Notes: generated by a model not told the origin, from the letters alone. A DNA stretch of 28,330 nucleotides from a virus (IMGVR_UViG_3300024517_000087:1-28330); one strand, 5' to 3'; positions 6,940 to 14,352 are shown, counted from the stretch's first letter. Translations and numbers: made by a program.

Positions 6940-7260
6940 ATGGCCAAGAAATCCAATACAGCAGAAACGGGCGACGCCGAACCCAAGGCGCCCAAGGTGG
7001 TTCTTGTCGAGCAGAACGGGGTGACACAGCCTCGTGAGGGGTCCAAGACCCGTCGCATCTGGAACATCGCCAACGAAGTCAGTACTGCCAAGAACGCCCC
7101 GGCGCTTTTGGCTGAGGTGAAGGACCTTGCACTGGCTGAAAACCTGAACCCGGCGACCATCCAGACCCAGTACAACCGCTGGCGCACCTTCCACGGGTTG
7201 CCCCCGCAGGGCCGCGCGAAGTCCGCACCTGCTGCGGAGCCGGTGGTTGCAGCCGAATAA
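6940..7260 (+). CDS. Small HTH-like protein of the TQYxRWR type (106 aa)
   Basis: A 106-residue protein with a Lys/Glu-rich N-terminus, a helical core (RRIWNIANEVSTAKNAP, then LAEVKDLALAENLNPATIQTQ) and the basic signature TQYNRWRTFHGLPP, followed by an Ala-rich tail. I recall short proteins of this pattern in other phages and bacteria without known function. The core is closely similar to the end of the 157-residue protein just upstream. A start at 6940 with AGGAGAG nine bases upstream is better than an earlier in-frame ATG at 6880. It is followed by a strong terminator, so it may form a one-gene unit that is well expressed. DNA binding is inferred only from the helical, basic signature. Confidence 0.7.
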   Translation: MAKKSNTAETGDAEPKAPKVVLVEQNGVTQPREGSKTRRIWNIANEVSTAKNAPALLAEVKDLALAENLNPATIQTQYNRWRTFHGLPPQGRAKSAPAAEPVVAAE

Positions 7261-7269
7261 CTGTTACTG

Positions 7270-7300
7270 CCCCCGGCGGAGTGCCCCTGCCGGGGGTTTT
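7270..7300 (+). terminator. Intrinsic terminator before the preQ0 genes
   Basis: CCCCCGGC (7270-7277) pairs perfectly with GCCGGGGG (7289-7296) around an 11-base loop and is followed directly by TTTT. It separates the HTH-like gene from queE. Some read-through must occur, or an unseen promoter must lie downstream, for the queE operon to be transcribed. Confidence 0.85.
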
Positions 7301-7322
7301 ACCCAACACCCAAGGAACACCA

Positions 7323-8063
7323 ATGAACCTCCCAAACAAGCAAGCGCCGGAACCCCGTGTGCTGTCCAACGGTACGGAACTGGACGTGCATTCGGTTTTT
7401 CGTACTATACAAGGCGAAGGCCCGCACAGTGGACGTAAAGCCGTCTTCGTTCGGTTGGCTGGGTGCAACCTACAGTGCCCGCTGTGTGACACGCAGTACA
7501 CGGACGGCAGACAGACGGTTGGTCTACGCGACTTGTGTGAATCCCTCTACAGTACGTGCCTTGACTACGACTGCGATTTCGTAGTTCTTACTGGCGGTGA
7601 ACCGTTTCGTCAGAACATCGCGCCTCTGGTGCAGCAGTTGACGCAAATTTACGACCTAACCGTGCAGGTCGAAACCAATGGGCGTCTTGCACCACAGGAT
7701 TACGATAAGCTTCTGTTGGCCCGCAACACCGGTCGCTTCGACATCGTAATCAGCCCGAAGACGTCTACTGTTAACCCGGTTTGCGCCAGTCTGGCCACAG
7801 CGTGGAAGTACGTTGTTTGTTATGATGACGTGGACGAGGACGGTCTACCCGTACAAGCTCTTGACCACCCTGTGCCCACGGGTGCCACTGTGGCGAGACC
7901 TCCGGAGGACTTTACGGGCTTGGTCTATGTACATCCGGCGGACGAACAAGACGTGGACCTCAACACCCTTAACCTCAACGCGGCCGCCATGGCCGTTCTG
8001 GACTCAGGCGACAACCGGCGACGGCTTGGACTCCAGATTCATAAGTACGCCGATTTGGAGTAA
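7323..8063 (+). CDS. queE: 7-carboxy-7-deazaguanine synthase (QueE), radical SAM enzyme
   Basis: A 246-residue QueE. It converts 6-carboxytetrahydropterin to 7-carboxy-7-deazaguanine using S-adenosylmethionine and a 4Fe-4S cluster. The cluster motif is C48-x3-C52-x2-C55 within AGCNLQCPLCDT, preceded by the QueE hallmark FRTIQGEGPHSGR at about 26-38. TGGEP at 90-94 is the SAM-binding glycine motif, followed by VETNG at about 116-120. The length is typical. The ATG at 7323 has AAGGAA a few bases upstream; a frame extending back to 7281 would overlap the terminator and is rejected. It is the first of four consecutive preQ0-pathway genes, six bases before queC. Confidence 0.93.
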   Translation: MNLPNKQAPEPRVLSNGTELDVHSVFRTIQGEGPHSGRKAVFVRLAGCNLQCPLCDTQYTDGRQTVGLRDLCESLYSTCLDYDCDFVVLTGGEPFRQNIAPLVQQLTQIYDLTVQVETNGRLAPQDYDKLLLARNTGRFDIVISPKTSTVNPVCASLATAWKYVVCYDDVDEDGLPVQALDHPVPTGATVARPPEDFTGLVYVHPADEQDVDLNTLNLNAAAMAVLDSGDNRRRLGLQIHKYADLE

Positions 8064-8069
8064 CCCAAC

Positions 8070-8810
8070 ATGTCAATTCCGGAAATGATGTCTGTTTTAG
8101 ACCGGGCCTTTACGCCTCTGACGGACCAGAAGGGCCTTGTTGTTTTGAGTGGCGGCCAAGACAGTGTGACAACACTACACTACGCCATGGCACGACACAC
8201 GCCGGCCAATACGTTGGCCATCGGCTTCAACTACGGCCAACGACACCGGACCGAGCTGGACCAAGCGTTTAAGGTTGCCGCAAAGTATAACGTTCCGTAC
8301 AAGGTCCTCGACTTGTCGGCATTGCGCGACGTGGGTCATTCGGCGCTTACAGGCCCCGGTGACGTATCTAAACCGCACGAGACCCTCAAAGACGTACCGG
8401 CCTCCTTTGTCCCGGCGCGTAACGCCATGTTCCTGACACTGGCACACAGCTACGCCGTTCACGTCGGTGCGGCGCATGTGTATGCCGGTATGTGCCAAAC
8501 AGACTACAGCGGATACCCGGACTGCCGTGCCGAGTTTGTGGCACAGCTCAACACCGCGTTGAATACCGGGTACCTGCAAGATGTCGTGTTTGACACGCCT
8601 ATCATGCATATCGACAAGGCCGAAACGTTCGCCTTGGCCGAACACCTTGGCGGGCTGTCCGACGTGTTGGAACTGTCCCATACGTGCTACGAAGGAGATC
8701 GTTCTACGCGGCACCAATGGGGCTACGGCTGTGGGAGCTGCCCGGCATGCCTGCTGCGCGCCAAGGGTTGGGAAGACTACGTAGAACGTTTTGTTGGGGG
8801 TGAGGAGTAA
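8070..8810 (+). CDS. queC: 7-cyano-7-deazaguanine (preQ0) synthase (QueC)
   Basis: A 246-residue QueC. It turns 7-carboxy-7-deazaguanine into preQ0 with ATP and ammonia. The PP-loop ATP-binding motif SGGQDS is at 27-32, FVPARNAMFL near 111 is the second family motif, and the C-terminal zinc site has C206, C221, C224 and C227. The spacing between the first and second Cys is 14 residues, against about eight in the E. coli enzyme as I recall it, an insertion of about six. It is a stand-alone QueC, not the amidotransferase-QueC fusion (Gat-QueC) of phages that make archaeosine-like bases, which makes preQ0 the likely end product. GGAG upstream decides the ATG start. Its stop overlaps queD in TAATG. 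Confidence 0.93.
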   Translation: MSIPEMMSVLDRAFTPLTDQKGLVVLSGGQDSVTTLHYAMARHTPANTLAIGFNYGQRHRTELDQAFKVAAKYNVPYKVLDLSALRDVGHSALTGPGDVSKPHETLKDVPASFVPARNAMFLTLAHSYAVHVGAAHVYAGMCQTDYSGYPDCRAEFVAQLNTALNTGYLQDVVFDTPIMHIDKAETFALAEHLGGLSDVLELSHTCYEGDRSTRHQWGYGCGSCPACLLRAKGWEDYVERFVGGEE

Positions 8811-9301
8811 TGTTTTACGTCCTGAAACGATACGGGCACGAACAGGGATTTAGCTGCTGTTTTCGACAGTACAAGGCGCAGTCCCATTGCAACACACTGC
8901 ACGGGTACGCACTCGCCTTTGAACTGGAGTTTGGTTGTGCCTTCCTCGATCAACACAACTGGGTTATAGACTTTGGCGGTCTAAAGCCGGTGAAAGAGAT
9001 GTTAACCCATAATTTCGACCACACACTGGCTGTGGATCAGAGCGACCCGTTGGCCGACGTCTTTGTCCAGCTACAGTCGAAATGGAAAGTCGCAGATGTT
9101 CGGCTGTTTGACAATGGTGTAGGCTGTGAACGGTTCGCGGAATTCGTCTTCACGTGGGTAGACAACTGGCTGTCCACACACCCAGACAACGTGATACCAG
9201 ACCCCCACCCTAACGCCGGTCAACCGCGCGCGTGGATTGAGCGTGTGCGTGTCTCCGAACACAACGGCAACCACGCGGACTACACAGGAAGTGCTATATG
9301 A
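8810..9301 (+). CDS. queD: 6-carboxytetrahydropterin synthase-like protein (QueD) with an altered zinc site
   Basis: A 163-residue member of the QueD/PTPS fold, which makes 6-carboxytetrahydropterin from dihydroneopterin triphosphate. The catalytic elements are present: C27 (C-x3-H), D70 and H71 (NFDHT) and a Glu in CERFAEFVF (107-111). In contrast, only one of three expected zinc histidines is in place: the FxAAH motif reads FSCCF, and HGH reads HGY (31-33). An IDFGGLKPVKEM segment is typical of the family, and the C-terminus is longer than in E. coli QueD (about 120 residues). Position between queC and folE makes the pathway role very likely. I recall this SCxFRQ...HCxxLHGYAL pattern from related alphaproteobacterial and phage proteins, so it is probably a functional subfamily rather than a broken gene. 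Confidence 0.85.
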   Translation: MFYVLKRYGHEQGFSCCFRQYKAQSHCNTLHGYALAFELEFGCAFLDQHNWVIDFGGLKPVKEMLTHNFDHTLAVDQSDPLADVFVQLQSKWKVADVRLFDNGVGCERFAEFVFTWVDNWLSTHPDNVIPDPHPNAGQPRAWIERVRVSEHNGNHADYTGSAI

Positions 9302-9855
9302 CCGAGTATTCACAGAAGGACCTGTTCCGCGCAGCGGGAGAGGGTATACTACGCGGCGCGTCCCAGTTTGGTCGCCCCGGTACCCTCGAAACCCCGGACC
9401 GTGTGGCCAAGGCTTGGGCACACTGGACAGCCGGTTATGACATAGACACAAGTGTCCTACTGAAGACGTTTGAAGACGGTGCCGAGAACGTCGACGAGAT
9501 GGTGGCTGTCGTGGACATACCGTTTTACAGTCATTGCGAACACCACCTTGCGCCCTTTTTCGGTACGGCCACTGTTGCCTATATCCCGAACGGTCGTGTC
9601 GTCGGCCTCAGTAAGTTAAGTCGTCTTGTCGACGTCTTTGCGCGGAGACTACAGGTTCAAGAACGTTTGACGCAACAAGTGTCCAGCACCCTTATGACCG
9701 AACTCCAGCCCTTGGGCGCTGCGTGTAAAATCCGTGCCCGGCACCTGTGTATGGAATCACGAGGGGTCTGTCAGCAGGGTCACCACACGGTGACGACCTC
9801 GTTGCTTGGGCGTTTTCGTGACCCAGAAGTCCGCGCCGAGTTTCTGGCTTTGTGA
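9298..9855 (+). CDS. folE: GTP cyclohydrolase I (FolE)
   Basis: A 185-residue FolE, which converts GTP to dihydroneopterin triphosphate, the first step of both folate and 7-deazaguanine synthesis. Zinc ligands are C80 and H83 in YSHCEHHLAPFFG and C151 in HLCMESRGV. The substrate-binding segment GLSKLSRLVDVFARR (about 103-117) and the QVQERLTQQ helix are well conserved. The start is ATG overlapping the queD stop in ATGA, with AGGA upstream. It is somewhat shorter than E. coli FolE, mainly at the N-terminus. Together with queD, queE and queC it supplies every step from GTP to preQ0, so the phage need not rely on the host pathway. Confidence 0.93.
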   Translation: MTEYSQKDLFRAAGEGILRGASQFGRPGTLETPDRVAKAWAHWTAGYDIDTSVLLKTFEDGAENVDEMVAVVDIPFYSHCEHHLAPFFGTATVAYIPNGRVVGLSKLSRLVDVFARRLQVQERLTQQVSSTLMTELQPLGAACKIRARHLCMESRGVCQQGHHTVTTSLLGRFRDPEVRAEFLAL

Positions 9856-9867
9856 TCGACTTTTCGT

Positions 9868-9896
9868 TTGACACTGTTGTGCCCCGGCTGTAATGT
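9868..9896 (+). promoter_or_regulatory. Strong sigma70-type promoter candidate
   Basis: TTGACA (9868-9873), a perfect -35, and TAATGT (9891-9896) are separated by the optimal 17 bases. It lies in the 73-base gap after folE and would drive the small genes, the DpdA-type gene, the clamp-like gene and the polymerase. It is the best promoter match in the window. Confidence 0.65.
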
Positions 9897-9928
9897 TGGG
9901 GTACAAACTCGAACACAGGAGCAACCCA

Positions 9929-10090
9929 ATGACCTTCGAAGACCAGACCATCCCTACCGGCAAACGTACCATCCGTATCACTGTTCGTGGCTCCATCATG
10001 GGTTACATCGGTCGCACACGTTGGGAGTGCTTTGGCGAACGTTCCGATCCGGCCGCAGAAGCCGCAGCGCAAGAGTGGGTGCAGCAATGA
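9929..10090 (+). CDS. Hypothetical small protein (53 aa)
   Basis: A 53-residue protein, too short for family recognition. It starts with a charged strand (GKRTIRITVRG), has an MGYIGRTRWECFG centre and ends in an Ala-rich amphipathic helix (PAAEAAAQEWVQ). The ATG at 9929 has CAGGAG eight bases upstream, and an ATGA overlap joins it to the next gene. It is first in the unit behind the strong promoter. It may be a small regulator or an accessory of the DpdA-type enzyme, but nothing in the sequence shows this. Confidence 0.55.
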   Translation: MTFEDQTIPTGKRTIRITVRGSIMGYIGRTRWECFGERSDPAAEAAAQEWVQQ

Positions 10091-10302
10091 CCTACGACTA
10101 TGACCTCGCTACAGACATAGCAGACTGGCTTGCGGCCTCGCAGTTTGGGACGCAAGCGAACCAGCTCCGTTGCGCGGCCATGTGCGCCATAGAGGAGGGC
10201 GTTACCGTGTCCGAGTTTGTTGCCGCATGTGAGGCGCTGGGCGTAAACCCCGGAACGGCGCGTAACCGCTGGTACGAAGTTCGCCGGCAGTACGCAGCGT
10301 GA
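10087..10302 (+). CDS. Small HTH-like protein (71 aa)
   Basis: A 71-residue all-helical protein. Residues about 40-67 (VSEFVAACEALGVNPGTARNRWYEVRR) resemble a helix-turn-helix with a basic end, and NPGTARNRW matches the NPATIQTQYNRWR and NTAHTQYRRFR signatures of the two small proteins at 6389-7260. It overlaps the 53-residue gene (ATGA) and the DpdA-type gene (GTGA). It may be a DNA-binding regulator of the modification genes or an accessory of the transglycosylase; both are inference. Confidence 0.6.
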   Translation: MTYDYDLATDIADWLAASQFGTQANQLRCAAMCAIEEGVTVSEFVAACEALGVNPGTARNRWYEVRRQYAA

Positions 10303-11198
10303 AACTATACCTCGCCGCCGGCTATAACTCCGCAATGGGCCGCTTTCAGGGTGCATACAAACGGCTCAGTCCTCAAGCCAAGACTGCCTTCGACTACTGT
10401 AACCACAGGTTGGAATCTTATCACTACTTGCATAGTGAATCCTTGTTGGAACACATACGCCGGGACGGTCGCAAGGTGTTTTTAGATTCGGGTGCGTTCT
10501 CCGCCTTTAGCTTGGGGGTTGATGTGTCACTAGAAGACTACGCGGCCTTCTGCCATAAGAACGCGGACATTATTCTTATGCCGTCGGTACTGGATGCCAT
10601 CGGTGACCCGGACGGCACGTGGGTGAACCAAAAGAGACTCGAGGATCTTGGGGTGGCCTGCTTGCCGTGCTACCACTTCGGAGAACCGGAAGCCGTGTTG
10701 GAATACTACTTGGAACACTACGACTATATCACTATTGGCGGCATGGTTCCCATCTCCAGTCCTAACCTGAAACGATGGTTGGACCGTATATGGCCCGACC
10801 ATTTGCTGGACAGTAATGGTCAACCTCGGGCTAAGATACACGGCTTTGGCCTTACCTCCCCCGAACTTATGGAACGGTATCCGTGGTACTCTGTTGACTC
10901 GTCTTCATGGGTGCAGATCGCGTCTTTTGGTGCGGTGTTTGAACCGGACTACGGTGCGTTGCATATATCGGAGAAGGCACCCAACAGGAAATCCTTTAAC
11001 CAACACTTCGACAACCTTGCCCCGGTGGTACAAGACAGGCTCCGCGCAACGTTTGAGTTCTACGGGTTCACGGCGGACCAGCTCAGGACCTGCTACATTC
11101 ATCGACGCGCGTACAACGCCCTACGGTATACGCTGCTTGCCGAACAGATCGAAAAGCGCCGTGACCCACACGTTACGGAACAGAGGTACTTACTATGA
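10299..11198 (+). CDS. dpdA: DpdA-type 7-deazaguanine DNA transglycosylase (TGT-like)
   Basis: A 299-residue protein of the phage DpdA branch of the tRNA-guanine transglycosylase superfamily. These enzymes swap guanine in DNA for a 7-deazaguanine base. Visible motifs are FLDSGAFSAF at 61-70 (D63 matches the conserved Asp of the TGT active site), VLDAIGDPDGTW at about 97-108, CYHFGE at 124-129, YITIGGMVP at about 143-151, KIHGFG at 179-184 and YSVDSSSW at 197-204, whose D200 is a candidate nucleophile. No TGT-type zinc-binding cysteine cluster is seen at the C-terminus, as is usual for these short forms. The start is GTG in a GTGA overlap with the preceding gene. Its neighbours encode the whole preQ0 pathway, which is the strongest support. 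The base inserted cannot be read from sequence. Confidence 0.85.
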   Translation: MKLYLAAGYNSAMGRFQGAYKRLSPQAKTAFDYCNHRLESYHYLHSESLLEHIRRDGRKVFLDSGAFSAFSLGVDVSLEDYAAFCHKNADIILMPSVLDAIGDPDGTWVNQKRLEDLGVACLPCYHFGEPEAVLEYYLEHYDYITIGGMVPISSPNLKRWLDRIWPDHLLDSNGQPRAKIHGFGLTSPELMERYPWYSVDSSSWVQIASFGAVFEPDYGALHISEKAPNRKSFNQHFDNLAPVVQDRLRATFEFYGFTADQLRTCYIHRRAYNALRYTLLAEQIEKRRDPHVTEQRYLL

Positions 11199-12151
11199 TA
11201 GAAGCCCTACGCTTTGTCCAAGGTGCCGTGGCTACAAAGGACTACGTCCCGGAGTTGACACACTTTCGTATTGCCGCCGGGCACATTATGGGATTTAACG
11301 GGCGGCTCGCACTTTGTAGCCCTATTGACTTGGACATCACAGCTGCCCCCAAGGCTAGCGTATTTGCCAAAGCCCTTTTATCCTGTGGTAACAGTGTGTC
11401 CTTAAACCTTACGCCTAACGGACGGTTGGCCGTTAAGAGCGAGGGGTTCCGCGTGTATATAGACTGTATTGAGGACTACGCTTTCGACTACTACCCCGTC
11501 GGGGATACGTACCCGGTGCCCGCCGGATTTCTTGACGCCATTAAAACCCTTGCCCCGTTCATGGGAGAGGACGCTTCGCGCCCGTGGTGTATGGCACTAC
11601 ACCTCAACGGGCACAGCGCCTACGTCACAAACAACATCATTGCGGTAGAATACTGGATAGGCGCGGACGTTCCTACCATCACTATTCCACACAGCGCCAT
11701 ACGCGAGGTACTCCGGTTAGGTCTGGAACCTATTAGTCTTCAAACCGACGGGTCCAGCGTTACGTTCTGGTACGGTACAGGCAAGTGGTTACGCTCCCAA
11801 CTTGTTGAGGCCGAGTGGCCCTTGGCCCCGTTCGTCAAGATACTAAACAGCGGTTCCTTCGACAACTGTGTGCCGGCGGACCAGTCCTTGTTCGAAGCCC
11901 TTAACAGGCTGAAGCCGTTTATGCCCTCGACCAGTAACCGTGTATTGCTGTTAACGGACAAGGTAGCCACAAGCTCCGTAGACGGTGACGGGGCGGAGGT
12001 GGACGTGCCGGGTATACCGACCGATAGGGCTTTCAATCGCGACATGCTGGCCCTTGTGGGTACCGTGGCAGAGGCCTACGACCTACAATCCGAACCGGGC
12101 TTCTTCACCGGGCAAAAGTTGCGGGGCGTGATTATGGGAATGGCTCTATAA
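11195..12151 (+). CDS. Sliding-clamp-like protein (DnaN-like, divergent)
   Basis: A 318-residue protein that I read as a divergent beta clamp. The repeated pattern fits DnaN domains: AGHIMGFNGRLALCSPIDLDI near the N-terminus, FLDAIKTLAPFMGED followed by MALHLNGHSAYVTNNIIAVEY near 110-145, and LFEALNRLKPFM near 229-240, each with a helix then strand and loop. It is shorter than the 366-residue E. coli clamp. It lies directly upstream of the family A polymerase gene, where phage clamp genes are found. It overlaps the DpdA-type gene stop in ATGA and has AGAGG upstream. The identification is by pattern, so a structure-based comparison would be needed to settle it; an unknown replication accessory is the alternative. 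Confidence 0.6.
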   Translation: MIEALRFVQGAVATKDYVPELTHFRIAAGHIMGFNGRLALCSPIDLDITAAPKASVFAKALLSCGNSVSLNLTPNGRLAVKSEGFRVYIDCIEDYAFDYYPVGDTYPVPAGFLDAIKTLAPFMGEDASRPWCMALHLNGHSAYVTNNIIAVEYWIGADVPTITIPHSAIREVLRLGLEPISLQTDGSSVTFWYGTGKWLRSQLVEAEWPLAPFVKILNSGSFDNCVPADQSLFEALNRLKPFMPSTSNRVLLLTDKVATSSVDGDGAEVDVPGIPTDRAFNRDMLALVGTVAEAYDLQSEPGFFTGQKLRGVIMGMAL

Positions 12152-12181
12152 GTGTCTCAGTCATTGTAAGGAAGTAACACA

Positions 12182-14182
12182 TTGCGGTTCGATAATATTG
12201 GTCTGTTTTGGGAAGACCATCCTGAGACAAAGGGTAACCGTGTACGGACGTACATCCAGCCGGACATACCGGACACGGGCTGGACAACGCCCGTAGACTT
12301 CCCAAACCTGACTGCAGCCACGGCTATAAGCTACGACGTGGAAACGTACGACCCAGAGTTGAAGACGCACGGGCCGGGTTGGGGTCGTGGTTCGGGGCAC
12401 ATAGTCGGCGTGTCTTTGTCCGTACCGGACGGAACAAGTTGGTACTTCCCAATGCGCCACACTATCGAGCCAGAGTACAACATGGAACCGGACAATGTAC
12501 TTCGGTTCCTACGCCACACACTGGAAGACAACCGCCCGAAAATAGGTGCCAATCTATACTACGACATGGGTTGGCTTATGTGGGAAGGTGTTACCCCCGG
12601 CGGCGACCATTACGATATCCAGTACGCCGAGGCGTTGTTGAATAGTGAGGCGCCAAATATATCGTTGGAGCACTTGTCGCAGTCCTACCTTGGTGAAGGT
12701 AAAGACTCGCCGTTTCTGTACCAGTGGCTAGACGATTTCTATGGTGGCGGAGCAACCGAGAAGCAGCGCGCCAACATATACCGTGCACCACCGAGACTAG
12801 TGGGGCCTTACGCCGAAAGCGACGCCTACTTGCCTACACGCGTGATCGCGGAACAGTGGTCGAAACTACACGATTGGGGGCTGCTTGACTTGTACCTAAC
12901 GGAGTGTCGACTAATTCCGTTACTTGTTCGTATGCGCCTGCGCGGGGCGCCTGTGGATCTAAGCTACACAGAACAGTTACACGACGAACTAGCTGAAGAC
13001 ATTAAGGCCGCCGACGCAAAGCTACAATCCACAGTAGGCTTCGAGGTAAACGTAAACGCCAGCACCAGCCTAGCCCGTGCGTTCGACCAGCTAGGACTTA
13101 CCTATCCACGAACGGTACCAACGAAAAAGGCCCCTAACGGTAATCCCTCTTTTCGTAAGGACTTCCTGGAAAACCATGGTCACCAGTTCGCGCAGATGGT
13201 TACAGAACGACGCCAAATGGAAAAGATACGCGGCACGTTCCTTGAGTCGTATATCCTGAACAGTAACGTGAACGGCCGGGTACACGGTGAGTTTCACCCG
13301 TTGAAAGGCGATGGCTATGGTGCCCGTTCAGGGCGCTTTGCCAGCCGTAACCCCAACCTGCAAAACATTCCCACCCGGTCAATACTCGGTAAACGAGTTC
13401 GTAAGGCCTTTAAGGACCAGCACCGACCGTGGCGAAAGTATGATTACAGCCAGATTGAGTACCGCCTGCTGGCCCACCACGCAGTCGGTAGGGGGTCCGA
13501 CGAAATCCGCCGGCGGTACAACGCGGACCCTCACACGGACTATCACGTCGCAACACAAACTATTGTGCACGACTACACAGGTTTGCACGTAGAGCGCAGT
13601 CCAATTAAGAACATTAACTTTGGATTTATCTACGGTATGGCACAACCCAAACTGGCCCGCATGTTGGGGCTGGATGACGCGACAGCCAAAACGCTCTTCG
13701 AGGCCTACCACGCAGCTGTTCCTTTTGCGCGGGAAACAATGCAGTACTACATCGGCCTAATTGACCGGCAGGGTTACGTATCTACGTTTGCGGGTCGCCG
13801 GTCTCAGTTCCCAAAGTGGACAAGTCGTAAATGGCGGGACGACGCCGAGGCTAAGGACTTCGAGGACGCTGTTATGGAGTACGGTTCTGTGAAAAGGGCC
13901 TTTAGCCACAAGGGTCTGAACCGGGTACTACAGGGCGGGGCGGCCGATATTATGAAACGCGCGATGGTCCAGTGCTACGAAAGTGGTGTATTCGACCAAA
14001 CAGGTATCCCGCTGTTAACGGTACACGATGAACTCGACTTTGTGGACGATGGTGTGGCGCAGGTTGTGTGGGACGAGATGGCTCGTATAATGGAAACATG
14101 TGCCCCGGAACTAACTGTCCCGGTACTCGTCGACCAGGAGTTGGGACCGAGTTGGGGTGAGGTAACAGAAATCACGCGTTAA
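12182..14182 (+). CDS. polA: Family A DNA polymerase with 3'-5' exonuclease domain
   Basis: A 666-residue replicative DNA polymerase. The proofreading domain has D52 and E54 (SYDVETYD), D128 (GANLYYDMG) and D214 (YAESDAYLP). The polymerase domain has motif A KYDYSQIEYR with D421, motif B R472, K476, F480 and Y484 (IKNINFGFIYG), and motif C H615, D616 and E617. Position 480 corresponds to E. coli residue 762 and is Phe. There is no 5'-3' exonuclease domain, which is usual for phage forms. The start is TTG at 12182, chosen because AAGGA lies nine bases before it and no ATG occurs before conserved exonuclease sequence. It follows the clamp-like gene by 30 bases. Confidence 0.93.
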   Translation: MRFDNIGLFWEDHPETKGNRVRTYIQPDIPDTGWTTPVDFPNLTAATAISYDVETYDPELKTHGPGWGRGSGHIVGVSLSVPDGTSWYFPMRHTIEPEYNMEPDNVLRFLRHTLEDNRPKIGANLYYDMGWLMWEGVTPGGDHYDIQYAEALLNSEAPNISLEHLSQSYLGEGKDSPFLYQWLDDFYGGGATEKQRANIYRAPPRLVGPYAESDAYLPTRVIAEQWSKLHDWGLLDLYLTECRLIPLLVRMRLRGAPVDLSYTEQLHDELAEDIKAADAKLQSTVGFEVNVNASTSLARAFDQLGLTYPRTVPTKKAPNGNPSFRKDFLENHGHQFAQMVTERRQMEKIRGTFLESYILNSNVNGRVHGEFHPLKGDGYGARSGRFASRNPNLQNIPTRSILGKRVRKAFKDQHRPWRKYDYSQIEYRLLAHHAVGRGSDEIRRRYNADPHTDYHVATQTIVHDYTGLHVERSPIKNINFGFIYGMAQPKLARMLGLDDATAKTLFEAYHAAVPFARETMQYYIGLIDRQGYVSTFAGRRSQFPKWTSRKWRDDAEAKDFEDAVMEYGSVKRAFSHKGLNRVLQGGAADIMKRAMVQCYESGVFDQTGIPLLTVHDELDFVDDGVAQVVWDEMARIMETCAPELTVPVLVDQELGPSWGEVTEITR

Positions 14183-14219
14183 ACCCCCCAAATCCGCGCG
14201 TACAGCGGGGTCTCCGTGT

Positions 14220-14265
14220 ACCGGGGTACCTACACCCCACATTGGTGCTGTAGGGGGAACCCGGT
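14220..14265 (+). repeat. Nested inverted repeat after the polymerase gene
   Basis: ACCGGG (14220-14225) pairs with CCCGGT (14260-14265), and inside it CCTACA (14229-14234) pairs with TGTAGG (14249-14254). The result is a two-stage stem in the 170-base gap after the polymerase. No T-tract follows directly, so a terminator role is uncertain; it may stabilise the transcript or bind a protein. Confidence 0.5.
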
Positions 14266-14293
14266 GTAATAAACAGGGGGCGGTATTTTTCGC

Positions 14294-14322
14294 TTGAACC
14301 GTGTTCCAGAGTGTGGTTTAAG
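14294..14322 (+). promoter_or_regulatory. Candidate sigma70-type promoter
   Basis: TTGAAC (14294-14299) and TTTAAG (14317-14322) are 17 bases apart, about 31 bases upstream of the next start. It would start a new unit for the last three rightward genes. Confidence 0.45.
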
Positions 14323-14352
14323 GTGTGTAGCAACTCAACGGAGACCACCCCA

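Noticed and set aside
8810-9301. queD-like gene as a decayed pseudogene because of the missing His residues
   Set aside because: The frame is intact, the catalytic motifs are kept and the gene is tightly coupled to its neighbours, so loss of function is not the best reading.
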